A stretch of DNA of 64,000 nucleotides from Lathyrus oleraceus (taxonomy: Eukaryota; Streptophyta; Magnoliopsida; Fabales; Fabaceae). The stretch spans positions 300,639,536 to 300,703,535 of the forward strand of contig NC_066581.1 in assembly GCF_024323335.1 (NCBI RefSeq), written 5' to 3'. Positions 1-11,596 of this stretch are shown piece after piece. Positions within the stretch are counted from its first letter, which is position 1, and each line of letters opens with the position of its first letter. Made by a program: the position numbers and the translations under genes. The notes under the pieces were generated by a model. It searched no databases, was not told where the DNA came from, and saw only the letters and a program-made list of their open reading frames with translations.

Positions 1-10
1 ATGAACTATG

Positions 11-700
11 TAACGCCCTAGACTAATTTCAGGACTATCGATTGAACCCGCAAACCAACACATGTAATTTCAGCATGCTATGTCCTTACTCACATGCTTT
101 CTGAGAAACTTACCAGAAGGTCACACATCCAAATACAACTCCAAGTCAAGCACGCTTAACTATGTAGTTCTTATTTGTTAGGCTACAGCGAAGAAGATGC
201 ACCTTGTTGGTATAAGTAGTACCAAGCTATCCTTATAAATCTTCCTTCAACCATGCAGTCCTATACCTCCGTAGCCTCACGATCCTCTCTTTCCAATGTG
301 AATTCACACAACCACTTCCCGTCCTCTTCGGTCTTGAGTGTTACAACCCCCCCGCCCTCTTCGGTCTCGAGTGTTACATGCCCACTAGCTCCCGCTTGGT
401 TCGTCGCCAAACCACATCGTACCGGGAGAGCTCTACTTTGAAACCATTTGTAACGTCTCATACTGCTTTAAGGATCACCGACTGACCTCACAAGCCAACA
501 TGGGTCTTTTCAGTATGCTTTATCCTCACTCACACGCTTTTCAAGGAACTTCCTAGAAGGTCACTCATTCAAATACTACTCCAAGTCAAGCACACTTAAC
601 TATGGCGTCCTTATTTGTAAGGCTACCTAAAAGAAGATGGATCTTGTTGGTATAGGTAGTATTGATCTATCCTTATAATTCTTCCTTCAACCATGCGATC
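11..700. repeat. Tandem repeat, two diverged copies about 440 bp apart
   Basis: The stretch beginning TAACGCCCTAGAC at 11 is repeated, diverged, from 451 (TAACGTCTCATAC). Both copies share blocks such as CCAAGTCAAGCAC and CTTGTTGGTATA and end in CTTCCTTCAACCATGC. Copy 1 carries an extra middle part (about 255-440) that contains its own short duplication of CTCTTCGGTCT(T/C)GAGTGTTAC. No convincing protein is encoded. It looks like a dispersed plant repeat of unknown class. Confidence 0.7.
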
Positions 701-763
701 CCAGACTAGGTAGTACTGATCTATCCTTATAATTCTACCTATACCAACAAGATGTATCTTCTT
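631..763. repeat. Inverted repeat at the end of the tandem unit
   Basis: The arm at 631-659 (AAGAAGATGGATCTTGTTGG onward) is the reverse complement, with about two mismatches, of 735-763. The spacer repeats the TAGTA(C/T)TGATCTATCC block of the left arm's flank. The structure could fold into a 29-bp stem. Origin unknown. Confidence 0.7.
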
Positions 764-859
764 TACAATTTTCCTAATGCTCTAGTAGAAGTCAAACACT
801 TTAATCTAGAGGCAGAAACATGTCCAAGAAAAGAATGCCATAAATAAAAATAACTAGAA

Positions 860-2160
860 GAAGAATTTAAACGAAGAGATGATAAATTAGTTGTTGAAAT
901 AGATAACCTAAAACATAAAGTCCCCTCTGTCTACGACATGTACCAATATTTCTCCAAGATTGTGGATCCTTCATATGACAAGAAGTGGAAGAAAACGCAA
1001 CCGCATATCGAGAATCACACAATTTACTAACAAAAACAAGGCTCAAAGCAAGGTTAAGAATATAATAAGCATCAAATAAAGACAATTTAGGTACTGAGAC
1101 AGATCCAATGCTTGCTAGTGACATAGGAGTGCCATCAACAATTAAGGCTGACATGGATGACGTGGGATTTAAGGACACAAATAAATTATGATCATATGAC
1201 ATGATGTGATGCCCCAAAATAACAAAATCCATATAGAAAAAGATATACCTGAAAAAGGGTCAAATCTTTAACAAAGGAGGCATACAAAACATGTGGTTGA
1301 GTTGCGAGAAAGTTTTGAAACATCTTACCAAGATCAAATACCCATGAATTATTCTTAGATTAGAACCAATACCAAAACCAACAAAGAGAGAATAAATAGT
1401 TGAAAGAGTAGCAACAACAACATCGGATGACAGAGCCCTAAAATATCTTCTTTCTGCCTTCAACAATTTTTGACATTGTGCTTTTCCAATGCCCATTTTT
1501 ATTGTAAAAATCACATTCATCACTACCAACACCAACTCTTCCTTAAGGTTTTCCTTTGTTAAAAGGCGCAATAAAGATCGATGGAGGAGGTGTAAACATT
1601 TCTTTTTCCAAATATGAATGAGAGTGAGACTTGAATATAATTTCTTCTGCCAATAATTCATTAACAACCGAGTCAACATTGGGAAAAGGAGCACGATGAA
1701 AAATACCCACGCGCAAACCCTCGAAATCATCACGAAGAGACATAAAAATTGAACTAAACGTTGTTCTCCTCATTAGTTAGTGTGTGCTTTGACAACTTTT
1801 AATTCAGCTGATTCCATAAGAACCAATTGATCACACAAATTAGTCATTGTCGAATAAAATTCCTAAATGTTCATATCATTATTTTGAAGATCTCTAATAT
1901 CACTTTCTAACTAATAACATTTTGCAAAATTAGACTGATTTTACGAACATCCAAAGTGGCCCAAAATCTCCTTAGCAATGCCATATTTTTCTAGTTGTAT
2001 ACTTATGGACTGAGAAACATGATTATTGATCCAAGTAAGGATCTTTGAGTTACTAAAATCCCATGTATCTAACTATTTCACATATTTTGCTTCATCTTTT
2101 TTATCTATGGACTTAATAGAGGTTCCATTAACATAACTCCATATTCTTTTTCTTTTCATT
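860..2160 (-). pseudogene. Copia gag-protease relic
   Basis: On the minus strand the reading is recognisable but full of stops and frameshifts. From about 2160 downward there is a gag region, including MSLRDDFEGLR near 1740 and VDSVVNELLAEE near 1670. A ruined zinc knuckle near 1510 reads CDFYNKNGHWKS, where a second Cys is expected in place of Tyr. From about 1230 to 870 lies the protease and pre-integrase part (HHIMSYDHNLFVSLNP, then LSLFDAYYILNLALSLV). The aspartic protease core expected just before HHIMSYD is lost. Integrase and reverse transcriptase are absent, so the element is truncated near 860. Dead copy. Confidence 0.8.
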
Positions 2161-2460
2161 TTTATTCATTAAATAACTTTAATAAGATTTTTTTTTCATT
2201 CAATTAAACACTAATAGATTGAAGAGAATCATATTTATCATTGTCCATTGCAAAAAATCAAAACAAAACACAATCCAGTATAACAAACTCATCTTACTAA
2301 CAAACACATGCCAGTATAACAAATTGAATTCAAGAATTGAGAAGCATTGATAAAAAAAAATTGAGGGAAAGAACCAATTGACCCTTATTGTAGAGATTTA
2401 GTAAGAGTTTCCATCAAACATTATAGATCCTAATAGAATCAACCAAACTATTTGATACCA

Positions 2461-2634
2461 TAATAACATTAAAGATTTATTAATATTAGGGACTCACATA
2501 TTAAGAGAGAAGACAAAGTAGCTTGCGTTTCATTAGGAACGATAAAAAAGTATCACATTAGAAAACAATAAAAAACTGTATATACTAAAATATCAAAAGA
2601 CTAAACTATCCTTAATATAATATATCATCTAACA
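2461..2634 (-). mobile_element. Short 5' LTR of the copia relic
   Basis: On the minus strand it starts TGTTAGATGATATATT at 2634 and ends just before a primer binding site, TGGTATCAAATAG (2448-2460), close to the initiator-Met type TGGTATCAGAGC. About 174 bp, short for a copia LTR. The second LTR is missing, so the boundaries rest on this one copy. Confidence 0.5.
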
Positions 2635-2841
2635 CAAACTATGATTTTTTTTATAAGAAATCATTTAATTATAAGTTAATAGTGTTTTGTAATGTTTACT
2701 ATGTTGGAGATAAAATATAAAGAAAAGCGCTAGTGAAAGTTGTCAAATTTTGTTTAAAATAAACTCTTGGTGAAGCAAAGGCAATTAATAATATCATTAT
2801 CATCAAGTAAAGTAGAATACATATAAAAAACAAATCACATA

Positions 2842-3115
2842 ATTTAATTGCCCTTGATGAAATATCAACTAAAAGATTATCAGATGAGAGAAAGTAATAT
2901 TTCTATCTTTTATGTTAATACTTATACAATATATTTATCTAGACATCCAATTTTGAATTCAAGAGCTAAACATATCACAATAAAATATTATTTTATTCGA
3001 TATTATGGTAAAAAAGGATTTCAGTTATTAAGTTTATTTGATGCATATCATCAATGGGAAGACATTTATCACTAAACTTCTATTTGAAAATAGACGTTTT
3101 TAATTTTATTTTTGA
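2842..3115 (+). pseudogene. Copia RNase H C-terminal fragment
   Basis: The plus-strand reading ISIFYVNTYTIYLS, then HPILNSRAKHITIKYYFIR and HQWEDIY, matches the end of copia RNase H, where the usual wording is CDNTSAI, HSRAKHIEIKHHFIRD and HQWADIFTKP. After 3070 the reading moves to another frame (ITKLLFENRRF), so there is a frameshift. No other part of this element lies beside it. Catalytic use is impossible. Confidence 0.7.
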
Positions 3116-3324
3116 TTTTATTTTTTCATTGTTTCATATACATTGTGATAATGATTTTTGTGTGTGTGGAGAAGTACTTAGGAAAACCCTTTGTTTACTA
3201 TGTGTATCCAGAGGCTTGGTGTGTCTAAGGCATTTTGTGTGCTCTTTTGTGATAATTATCATTACTTGAATTAATTATCATTGTGTTTTCAATAATTTAC
3301 TTCACTAAGTCACCCATAGCTAGA

Positions 3325-3830
3325 CATGGCAACGGGGCGGGTCAGGGACGGTTTTTACCTCCCAAACCCAAACCCAAACCCTCAAACAATCCACATTCTT
3401 AGTCCCAAACTCAAACGGGGATGGAGAATCAAAACCCAAACTCGTCCCAAATGGGTTTGGGTTAGGTTCGGGTATCCTCGCCCCGCCACCGTTCATTTAG
3501 TAAAATCAATTTTTTAAATAGAAATATTTATTTTTCCAAAATAAAATTACATTACAAATAATAAAATAAAACAATCTAAAAAAATTTCATACATACATTT
3601 CAAATATTTTAAATAATAAATTCAAATTAAAATATCAAAACATTGACCACATATTTAATACTCTAAATATTCAAAAATAAATAATAATTTACATAATGAA
3701 ATAAACGGGACGGGTTCACGGTGGGTACTAGTGTCCCCATTACCCGATTCATCCCCATATTTTAAAATCGGGAAAAACCCAAATCCAAACCCATCCCCAT
3801 ATTTCACGGTGGGTACTAGTGATTTTATTG
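3325..3830. mobile_element. Truncated hAT-like repeat (GGCAACGGGGCGGG type)
   Basis: The left end reads TAGACATGGCAACGGGGCGG, the usual start of a common non-autonomous plant repeat with TAGGGATGGCAA termini and CCCAAACCC-rich ends. GC-rich end sequence recurs at 3420-3490 and 3707-3800, around an AT-rich core. The expected mirrored right terminus is not present. TTCACGGTGGGTACTAGTG occurs twice (about 3716 and 3804), suggesting local duplication during decay. The PNPNPNP-rich reading frame here is only a by-product of the CCCAAA repeat. Confidence 0.5.
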
Positions 3831-3839
3831 TATACACTT

Positions 3840-4870
3840 TTTGTTAAAAGATTCAAAGACTAATAGTTGTATTTAGAATTGTTTACCTCCTCTATTGACT
3901 GATATTTGTAAACACACCCTATCAATTATCTGTTTACTTGATTGTATTTTCTCAAAGGTCTAAATATTATTTAGATAATTTGAGACTACAAATTAATCTA
4001 GTTGAAGTCAGTTCTTTGTGTTTGTTAAATCTAAAACATATGTTAGATTGAATCATGACATATCTTAATAATATTGTAATCAGTCGGACTATAGTAATTT
4101 TTTTATGTCGATTTCTCCTATCTTATATCTTTAATGTTCAACATTCATGTGTGATTTATAGTTTCAATTAAAATAATCCATACAAAGTTTTAAAATGTCA
4201 ACACAATTTAATCCCTCCACAATATTTAAAAACTCGAGAGTTTAAGTAGAATCAATAGAGGTTTCAAAAAATGTAACTCGAAGATCGTAGCACGAATAGT
4301 AAGATTTTACTACGGTTGAAAAGCTATATTTTTATATGTATATTTACGTACACATGCTAAAAAAATCATAATATTCAGGAAACTTGAATGGGAGAAAGGG
4401 AATTTATGTTGCAATAATTTCTCAACGGTATATTTGATTCATTCTATGATAGCATACATAAATATTTCTTGAGAAAATAGAATGATTAAATGTTGTCTTT
4501 ACACATTTTTAATCAGTAAAAATAAAATAGAATAGAATTTAATATTCATTAATAACCCGACACAACACACATAATTAAGGTTTTTTTTAAAACCCTTGAA
4601 ATCTGAAGTGCAACCGCCTAAACACATGAACAAGTCAATTTTTTGAACTCGGACAAATTTGCCGAGTTTGAGTCTTCAAGTTCGTTGCCGAATCAGCACA
4701 CAAACATGAGTTTGGGACGTTAACTCGTCCGTTTTTCGTGAGTCAACTCGTGATTCTACTAACACCGTCCCTCCATATTATGTGTTTTTATCACCTTCAA
4801 TCACCATAACCTGCTAGGTGCATATGGAAGACTTTCAACGCTAAATTGGTCATATATCCATGATTCTTAT
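3840..4870. other. AT-rich intergenic stretch
   Basis: No gene, RNA or recognisable element was found. Only short hairpins are visible, such as AACTCGG...CCGAGTT near 4647-4672. Confidence 0.6.
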
Positions 4871-4872
4871 AC

Positions 4873-5163
4873 TAACCATGGGAGCCTAATTTACATGGAA
4901 CAATCGTAGAAGTGGATTAGCTCACATTGAGAAAAAGCTCGACACAATTATTTTCAATAACATATGGATTGACAATGGGGATTCTATAAGTTGCTAAATT
5001 CTAATAAAAAATTGTTATGACTATTATCCCATATTGCTTAAATGGATTACGGTAAATAATAAGTGAGACTCATCTTTTAAATTTAGGAAGATGTGGACCT
5101 CCCACAATGATTGCATCAACATTTTTAAGGATGTTTGAAAAGAGACTAATAACGACTCCATAC
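4873..5163 (+). pseudogene. LINE fragment, end of the endonuclease domain
   Basis: The plus-strand reading FTWNNRRSGLAHIEKKLD, later NCYDYYPILL and FKFRKMWTSHNDC, follows the C-terminal endonuclease region of plant L1-type LINEs (FTWNN, LDR, SDHxPIL, then FKFxxMW). Stops are present (for example before FTWNN and after ISC). Both ends are cut. The 3' side runs within 20 bp into the copia primer site at 5181. Confidence 0.65.
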
Positions 5164-5221
5164 GTATATTATGCACATAAGTATCAGAGCAGGTTAGAGG
5201 AAACCTGTTCCTAAAAGATCC

Positions 5222-8200
5222 ATGACTTCCACAAATTTAAATCCTATTTTTAGAGACGGTGGCAGCAATAACAAGCCTCCACTGTTTTGTGGAGAATATT
5301 TTGATTTTTGGAAAATTTGAATGAAGACGCATCTAGAGTCTCAAGGAAAAGATGTTTGGAAAGCTGTCCTAGAAGGTCCTTTAGTTCCTACTTCGGTTGT
5401 TAATGGCGTTGGCACTCCTAAGTCTGAAGCATCATGGAATGAAGATGATAAGAAAAGGGTTCTTTATGACAAGAAAATAATAAATCTTCTTTGAGGTGCT
5501 CTTGACATGAATGAGTTCTTCTGTATTTCAACATGTACAACGACAAAAGAAATTTGGGATACTTTAGTCGAAACACATGAAAGAATCACAAAAGTTAAAA
5601 GATCAAGATTGAATACGTTAAGTTAAGAATACGGATTATTCTGAATGCAGCCCGGAGAATCAATTCTCAACTTGCAAAAAAGATTTGTGCATTTGACAAA
5701 TCACTTGAAAATGCTCGGTAAGACTTTAACTAATGATGAAGTTAATCTTAAAGTACTCAGATCTTTAACCAGAGAATGACAACCAAAAGTGACGACGATA
5801 TCCGTAAAGAAAAATCTATCAACAATGACATTCGCAACATTGTTCGGTAAACTCCAAGAATATGAGACAGAACTTGGTACACTTGAAAAACATGAGAATC
5901 TAGACAAGAAATCCAAAAGCATTGCCTTAAAAGTTGATTCAAAAGAAGTTGAAAAAGAAGACAATCCAGAGGAAGACGAGAACTTCATGCTTCTTGTAAA
6001 AAGGTTAGGTAAATATTTTGGTACTAACAAAAATTCTAACTTTGCAAGAGAGAAGAAATATTTTAACAAGAAGGAAGCATCTACGTCTACTCAAAACATC
6101 ACTTGCTATGAATGTGGAAATCAAAGACATATAAAGACGGATTGTCCAAAACTCTCAAAGAAAAGTAGTTTCAACAAAAGAAATGATTCAAAATTTAAAA
6201 AATCCTACATTACATGGGAAGATAATGAAGTGAGTTCATCTTCCGATTCCGAAAGCAAAGAATGTGTTAATGTTGCATTGATGGCTTCATACCATTCTGA
6301 TGATGAAGAAGAAATGGTATGCTTGAAGATCACATCAAATATATGGTATCTCTATAATGATTGTTCAAAGCATATGATAGGAGATATTAGAAAATTTTCA
6401 AATCTAGTGCTTAAAGCCAAGGGATATGTCACCTATGGAGAGAACAACAAAGGAAAGATTCTTGGCAAAGGCAAAATTGAAGCACCACATTTCACATCCA
6501 TTGAAGATGTGCTTTATATTGAAGGACTAAAGCATAAGTCAACTATGTGACGAAGGCTTCAAAATCAAGTTCACCAAAGATGAATGCTTGATTGAAGATG
6601 AAGTCACCAATGAGGTAAAACTCAAAGGTAAAAGAATAAATAATATTTTTATGATAGCTTTAGATGATTTATCTTTGAAAATAAAATCTCTCATGGTAAA
6701 CAACAATTACTCATGGCTTTGGCATAAAAGGGCAACCCATATTCATATGGAACACTTAAATAAATTAGTCAAACGTGATTTTGTCATTGGTTTACCAAAG
6801 ATAAAGTTTGTCAAAGATAAATTGTGTGATGCTTGTCAAAAGAGAAAACAAACCAAATCAACTTTAAGTCAAAGAATATGGTGTCAACAACAAGACCACT
6901 TCAATTGTTGCATATGGACTTATTTGGTCCATCAAGAACAATAAGCTTCAGAGGTAATGTATATGTCTTAGTTATTGTTGATGATTTTTCTAGATATTCT
7001 TGGACTTTGTTTCTTGTGCAAAAAAGTGATGCCTTTAAAGCATTCAGAAAGTATGCGAAGCAAGTTCAAAATGAAAAGTCATTGAAGATTGTAACTATAA
7101 GAAGTGATCATGGTGGAGAGTTCCAAAATGCATCTTTTGAAGAATTTTATGAAGAACATGGTATCTCTCATAATGTTTCAGCACCAAGGACTCCACAACA
7201 AAATGGAGTAGTAGAAAGGAAGAATCGATTTCTAGTAGAACTTGCAAGAACAATGCTCAATGACGCAAATCTACCAAAGTACTTTTGGGCGAATGTGGTT
7301 AGTACGAGATGCTATGTTATAAATTGAGTCATCATTAGACCTATCTTGAGAAAGACTCCATATGAACTCTTAAAAGGAATAAAACCAAACATTGCTCACT
7401 TTCACATCTTTGGATGCAAGTGCTTTGTCCTCAACAATGACAAAGACAATCTTGGTAAGTTTGACGAGAAATCCGACGAAGGTATATTTCTTGGTTATTC
7501 CCTCTCTAGTAAAGCTTATAGAATTTATAATAAAAGAACTTTAACTATTGAAGAATCTATGCAGGTTTCCTTTGATGAAAATAACACCTCTAAGGAGGAC
7601 ATAGTTGTTTGTGATGATGATGATATTATAGAACTACCCTAGAAAGAAGTTTCTAATGATCAAAGTGTGAGTCAACCAGAACAACAACAATAAGTTTCAC
7701 AACAAGATTCTAAACATATTGATCTTCCTCAAGAATGGAGAACCCATCGTGATCATCTAATAGACAAAGTAATTGGTGACTTAAGCAAAGGAGTTTCAAC
7801 AAGACTAAATCTCAAGGATGCTTGCTTGAACACGAATTTTGGCTCTCATGTAGAACCCTCCAAGATTAATGAAGCCTTAGGAGACGATCAATGGATGATT
7901 GCTATGCAAGAAGAATTAAATCAATTCGAGAGAAATCAAGTTTGGAAACTTGTTCCTAGGCCAAGTGATAAGCACATCATTGGTACCAAATGGGTGTTTA
8001 AAAATAAACTTGATGAGAATGGTATAATTGTTGGAAACAAAGCAATATTGGTGGCTCAAGGTTATAATCAAGAAGAAGGAATCGACTTCGAAGAAACATT
8101 TTCTTCGGTTGCAAGGTTAGAAGCTATCCGTTTATTGCTTGCTTATGCGTGTTCACTGAATTTTCATCTTTTCCAAATGGACGTCAGGAGCGCTTTCTTG

Positions 8201-9380
8201 AATGGTTACATCAATGATAAAGTCTATGTCAAACAACCCCGTGGTTTTGAATATTTCAAGAATCCTTCACATGTCTTCAAGTTGAAGAAAGCTCTTTATG
8301 GCTTGAAGCAAGCATCAAGAGCATGGTATGATAAATTTAGCAACTTTCTATGTGAAAGAGGATTTGAAAAAGGTAAAGTTGATAAAACCTTAATTCATTA
8401 AGAAGATCAAAGGTAATACTTTATTGGTTCAAGTCTACTTTGACGACATCATATTTGGTTCAACAAACAAAGACCTTTGTGAAGAATTTTCATTGATGAT
8501 GCAAGGAGAATTCGGGATGTCTATGGTGGGTAAGATAAACTACTTTCTTGGACTCCAAATTAAGAAATTAAAGGATGGTATCTTCATCAACCAATCCAAG
8601 TATTGCAAATAATTGTTGAAAATATTTGACATGGACAATTGCAAGGAAATGGATACTCCCATGGGTTCCGGATCTTATGTTGACATTGACGAATCCGGTA
8701 TTCTAGTTGATATCACTAAATGTTGAGGTATGATTGGTTTTCTATTATATTTGACAGCAAGTCGTCTTGACATAATGTTTAGTGTTCGTCTATGTTCTTG
8801 ATTTTAAGCAAATACGAAGGAATCGCATCTTACCGTCGTTAAAAGGATCATGAAGTATCTCATAGGGAAAACAAATGTTGGTCTATGGTATCCTAAAGGT
8901 AGTATTTGCAATTTAATTGGTTATTCTGACGTAAATTATGCAGGAAGTAAAACTGATAGAAAAAGCACTAGTGGTACATGTAACATTTTTGGAAATGCAT
9001 TAGTATCTTGGGATTGCAAGAAACAAGCATGTGTTGCTCTTAGCACGATCGAAGAGAAATACATAGCAGTAGGTAGTTGTTGCGCACAGATACTTTGGGT
9101 TAAGTAACAACTTTGTGACTACGGACTCGATCTTGGATGCATCCCTCTACATTGTGACAACACAAGTGCGATTAATATTATAAAAAATCCGGTCATGCAC
9201 TCAAGAACCAAACATATTGACATACAACATCATTTTCTTCGTGATCATGTGCTTCAAGGAGATGTCTAAGTTACATTCGTGTATACTCATAATCAACTTG
9301 CTGACATATTCACAAAACCTTTGGCACGAGAACCTTTCTACAAAATTCGGAGAGAACTTGGAATTTTGGATGAAAAAAAC
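5222..9380 (+). pseudogene. Copia gag-pol pseudogene
   Basis: The gag starts MTSTNLNPIFRDGG at 5222 and is broken by a stop within 100 bp. The longest open part is 5789-6548. It holds an intact CCHC knuckle, CYECGNQRHIKTDC (near 6107). The protease active site is lost (WYLYNDCSKHM near 6346 instead of WYLDSGCSKHM). Integrase follows with the HHCC region (6720-6840) and DDE core (DLFGP, IRSDHGGEF, ERKN). Reverse transcriptase has YFDDIIFGST near 8440 in place of YVDD. RNase H runs from 8850 to about 9380 (HSRTKHID, NQLADIFTKPLA). Several stops and frame changes separate the pieces. It cannot make a working polyprotein. Confidence 0.88.
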
Positions 9381-9389
9381 ACATAGATC

Positions 9390-9922
9390 ATTCACCTCAT
9401 GTTATGTTCATCAATAATCAAAGGTGCACATGCGTTTTTAACTCAACTATTTATTTTTGCAATTTGTTTTATAACATCTCCACTTATACTCCCTTCTTAT
9501 ATATGTTTAATTACGTTTCATGTTGAACTCTTTAAATTTCATGTTTGGTGTAAGGTACTTGGTACCATAACTTCGTTTGCATTACTTATGGTTTTACTTT
9601 ATGAATGCATATAAGACTCTCTTTTCTTGTTACAAGTTATGATGCATGTTCTCTTTTATATTTGTCATTATATTATCTTTCAGACATCTTTCCCTTCTTT
9701 TTGATAATGCCAAAGGGGGAGAAAAGTGTTATGAATTATGCTTGTATGCTTGTGAATTTCCTAAGGTACAAATGATACAAATACTCCTTCAAGATGATCA
9801 AGTCAACATGATTATGAGCTTCACAAATTAAGGGGGAGTTATACACCTTAGGGGGGAATTTTTTTTCCGGAAACTGCAACGCATCAAAGAGGATTGTTTG
9901 TCATCATAAAAAAGGGGGAGAA
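9390..9922 (+). other. 3' non-coding region and polypurine tract of the copia
   Basis: Several purine runs (GGGGGAG near 9714, 9833, 9852 and 9913) lie ahead of the LTR. The last, AAAAAAGGGGGAGAA, ends right before the LTR start TGTGAAG and is the probable plus-strand primer. The small frame FDNAKGGEKCYELC is typical of this element class but has no known role. Confidence 0.6.
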
Positions 9923-11281
9923 TGTGAAGTCAAGCTTCTCTATGATGAATGTATTTTGATGAAGACAAAGCTCCAAGTGACAAGAAGGCAAAAATGTTAC
10001 TCAATGATAAAGCATCATGATTCAAGAAGTTAAGCTATTGCATTTCAAGAAGGTATAATGAGAATATTTACCTTCACTAAAGTGTTAAAAGCTCAAGTAT
10101 TCAAATAATCATTGCATAATCTTTCCTTGTGAATGGAAAATGCCTTAGGCTTAAAGTTTTCATTTTTCAACTGGGCAAATTGATTTACCTCTTAGGGAAA
10201 TCGATTTACCACTGAAGCCTTACATTTCCAGAAGCAATTTTTTTTCTTCAAATAGGTAAATTGATTTACCTCTTAGGGAAATTGAATTACCACTAAAATT
10301 TTTTGAAATAATTTTATCATTACCATAGGGAAATCGATTTACCTCTTAGGGAAATCGATTTACCATAGGGAAATTGATTTACCTCTTAGGGAAATCGATT
10401 TACCACTGTAAGTTTTTGAAAAATTTTAAACGTTGCCACAGGGAAATCAGCTTACCAACTATGTAAATCGATTTACCACTGTAAGTTTTTGAAAAATCAG
10501 TAGCTTTACTAACACCTCTTATTGCACCACTTCATGGAATCATTTTATTTCAACTTGACAATTGTTCATGATATTTTTCAGAACATTACCATGTTTCATT
10601 AGAGGTGTTGCACATATAAATACATGATCTTTCAAATTCAAACTTCACCTCTACCAATCAAAACTCTTAGAATTTTCAGAACTCACATTTCTTATTATCA
10701 ACTTTAATTCAAGATATTTTATGCATATTTTCACATCATTTAAACCAGAAAATACTTGAGCAATCTAACACCTTTGTGTTTATGAATTATTGTCATTGGA
10801 AGAGAAGATCAAGTATATTGATACATCACTTAGTGTGATCATTATACTACAAACTTTACACTCAAAAACTATTGTTGTAATTCATATCTTATTTTTCAGA
10901 ATGATTGAAAATAAGATTTTTTGTTTGTAAACACCTTGCTGTCCAGGATTGTTGGAAGCGAGAGAGTTGAGTTTGAGAGGATTGTTCTCATATCAACTTG
11001 GTGAATCACAAGAGGTTGTTCTTGGTGATTGTGTCTGTCTTGTACAAGTCATAACAAATAGTAAAATCTCTTTCGTGTTGAAAGGGGACTAGACGTACCT
11101 TCGGATTGTGAAGGGAACTAGGATACATCCTCGTATTCTTTATTTTTCTGCACTTTGTCGCTTTCCAAACTCATCACCAAACAAGAAAAATAAGAACAAA
11201 TTTGTCTTTAAAACCAGAATTTTTAATTGGTCTTAATTCAACCCCCCCCCCCCCCCCCCCTTAGGCACAATGATAGAAACA
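9923..11281 (+). mobile_element. 3' LTR of the copia element
   Basis: It begins TGTGAAGTCAAGC directly after the polypurine tract and ends near GATAGAAACA, about 1,359 bp. It has no partner copy in the window, so the end is inferred from a CA dinucleotide and from remembered SIRE-type ends (C-run, TTAGGCACAAT). It includes an internal tandem array and a 19-base C run at 11242-11260. Confidence 0.65.
10165..10490. repeat. Tandem minirepeats inside the copia LTR
   Basis: The motif GGGAAATCGATTTACC(A/T) and its partner ATTGATTTACCTCTTA recur about ten times, partly as GGGAAATTGATTTACC. Each core (AAATCGATTT) is itself nearly palindromic. Spacing alternates irregularly around 17-40 bp. Confidence 0.8.
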
Positions 11282-11560
11282 GTTATCTCTTGTGGTGATT
11301 AACAATTTGATGCAAAATCGAGTGAGGATCACGAGCATTGAATGAAGAACAACGCCTCTACTCAGACTCACACGAACAAAGTGCCTTCAATCTCAGTGTT
11401 AGCTGCTACGAATGAAGACTTTAAGTGAGAGAGAAAGAGAGAATTACAACCAGGATTTAACAAATCGAATTTTATCAAGTCAGAAAACTTTTACACAAGG
11501 GTTATATTTATAAAACCACTTGTATGGGCTGCAAGCTAAAAAGGTCAAACTAAGTGTACC

Positions 11561-11596
<36 letters not shown>

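Larger units (their letters stand above)
5181..11281 (+). mobile_element. Decayed Maximus/SIRE-like copia element without 5' LTR
   Basis: Order: a primer-site remnant (GTATCAGAGC, 5181-5190), gag from ATG 5222, protease, integrase, reverse transcriptase, RNase H, a non-coding 3' region with repeated polypurine runs (AAAGGGGGAG), and a 3' LTR. The sequence left of the primer site does not match the 3' LTR and is a LINE fragment instead, so the 5' LTR was lost or replaced. Lineage is inferred from the RNase H wording and the FDNAKGGEK tail near 9697-9727. No env-like frame was found between pol and LTR. Confidence 0.8.

Noticed and set aside
253..461. Overlapping plus and minus frames in the first tandem repeat
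   Set aside because: No family wording, the second repeat copy does not keep either frame, and base composition is that of the repeat.
3326..3517. Frame rich in Asn-Pro
   Set aside because: It is a by-product of CCCAAA repeats in a non-autonomous element end.
9646..9831. Possible env-like or extra gene after copia pol
   Set aside because: Only the short FDNAKGGEK frame is seen, with no signal peptide, membrane segment or length to support a gene.
10165..10490. Regularly repeated short units that could suggest a CRISPR-like array
   Set aside because: The units are imperfect, spacers are not unique, and they lie inside a plant retrotransposon LTR.
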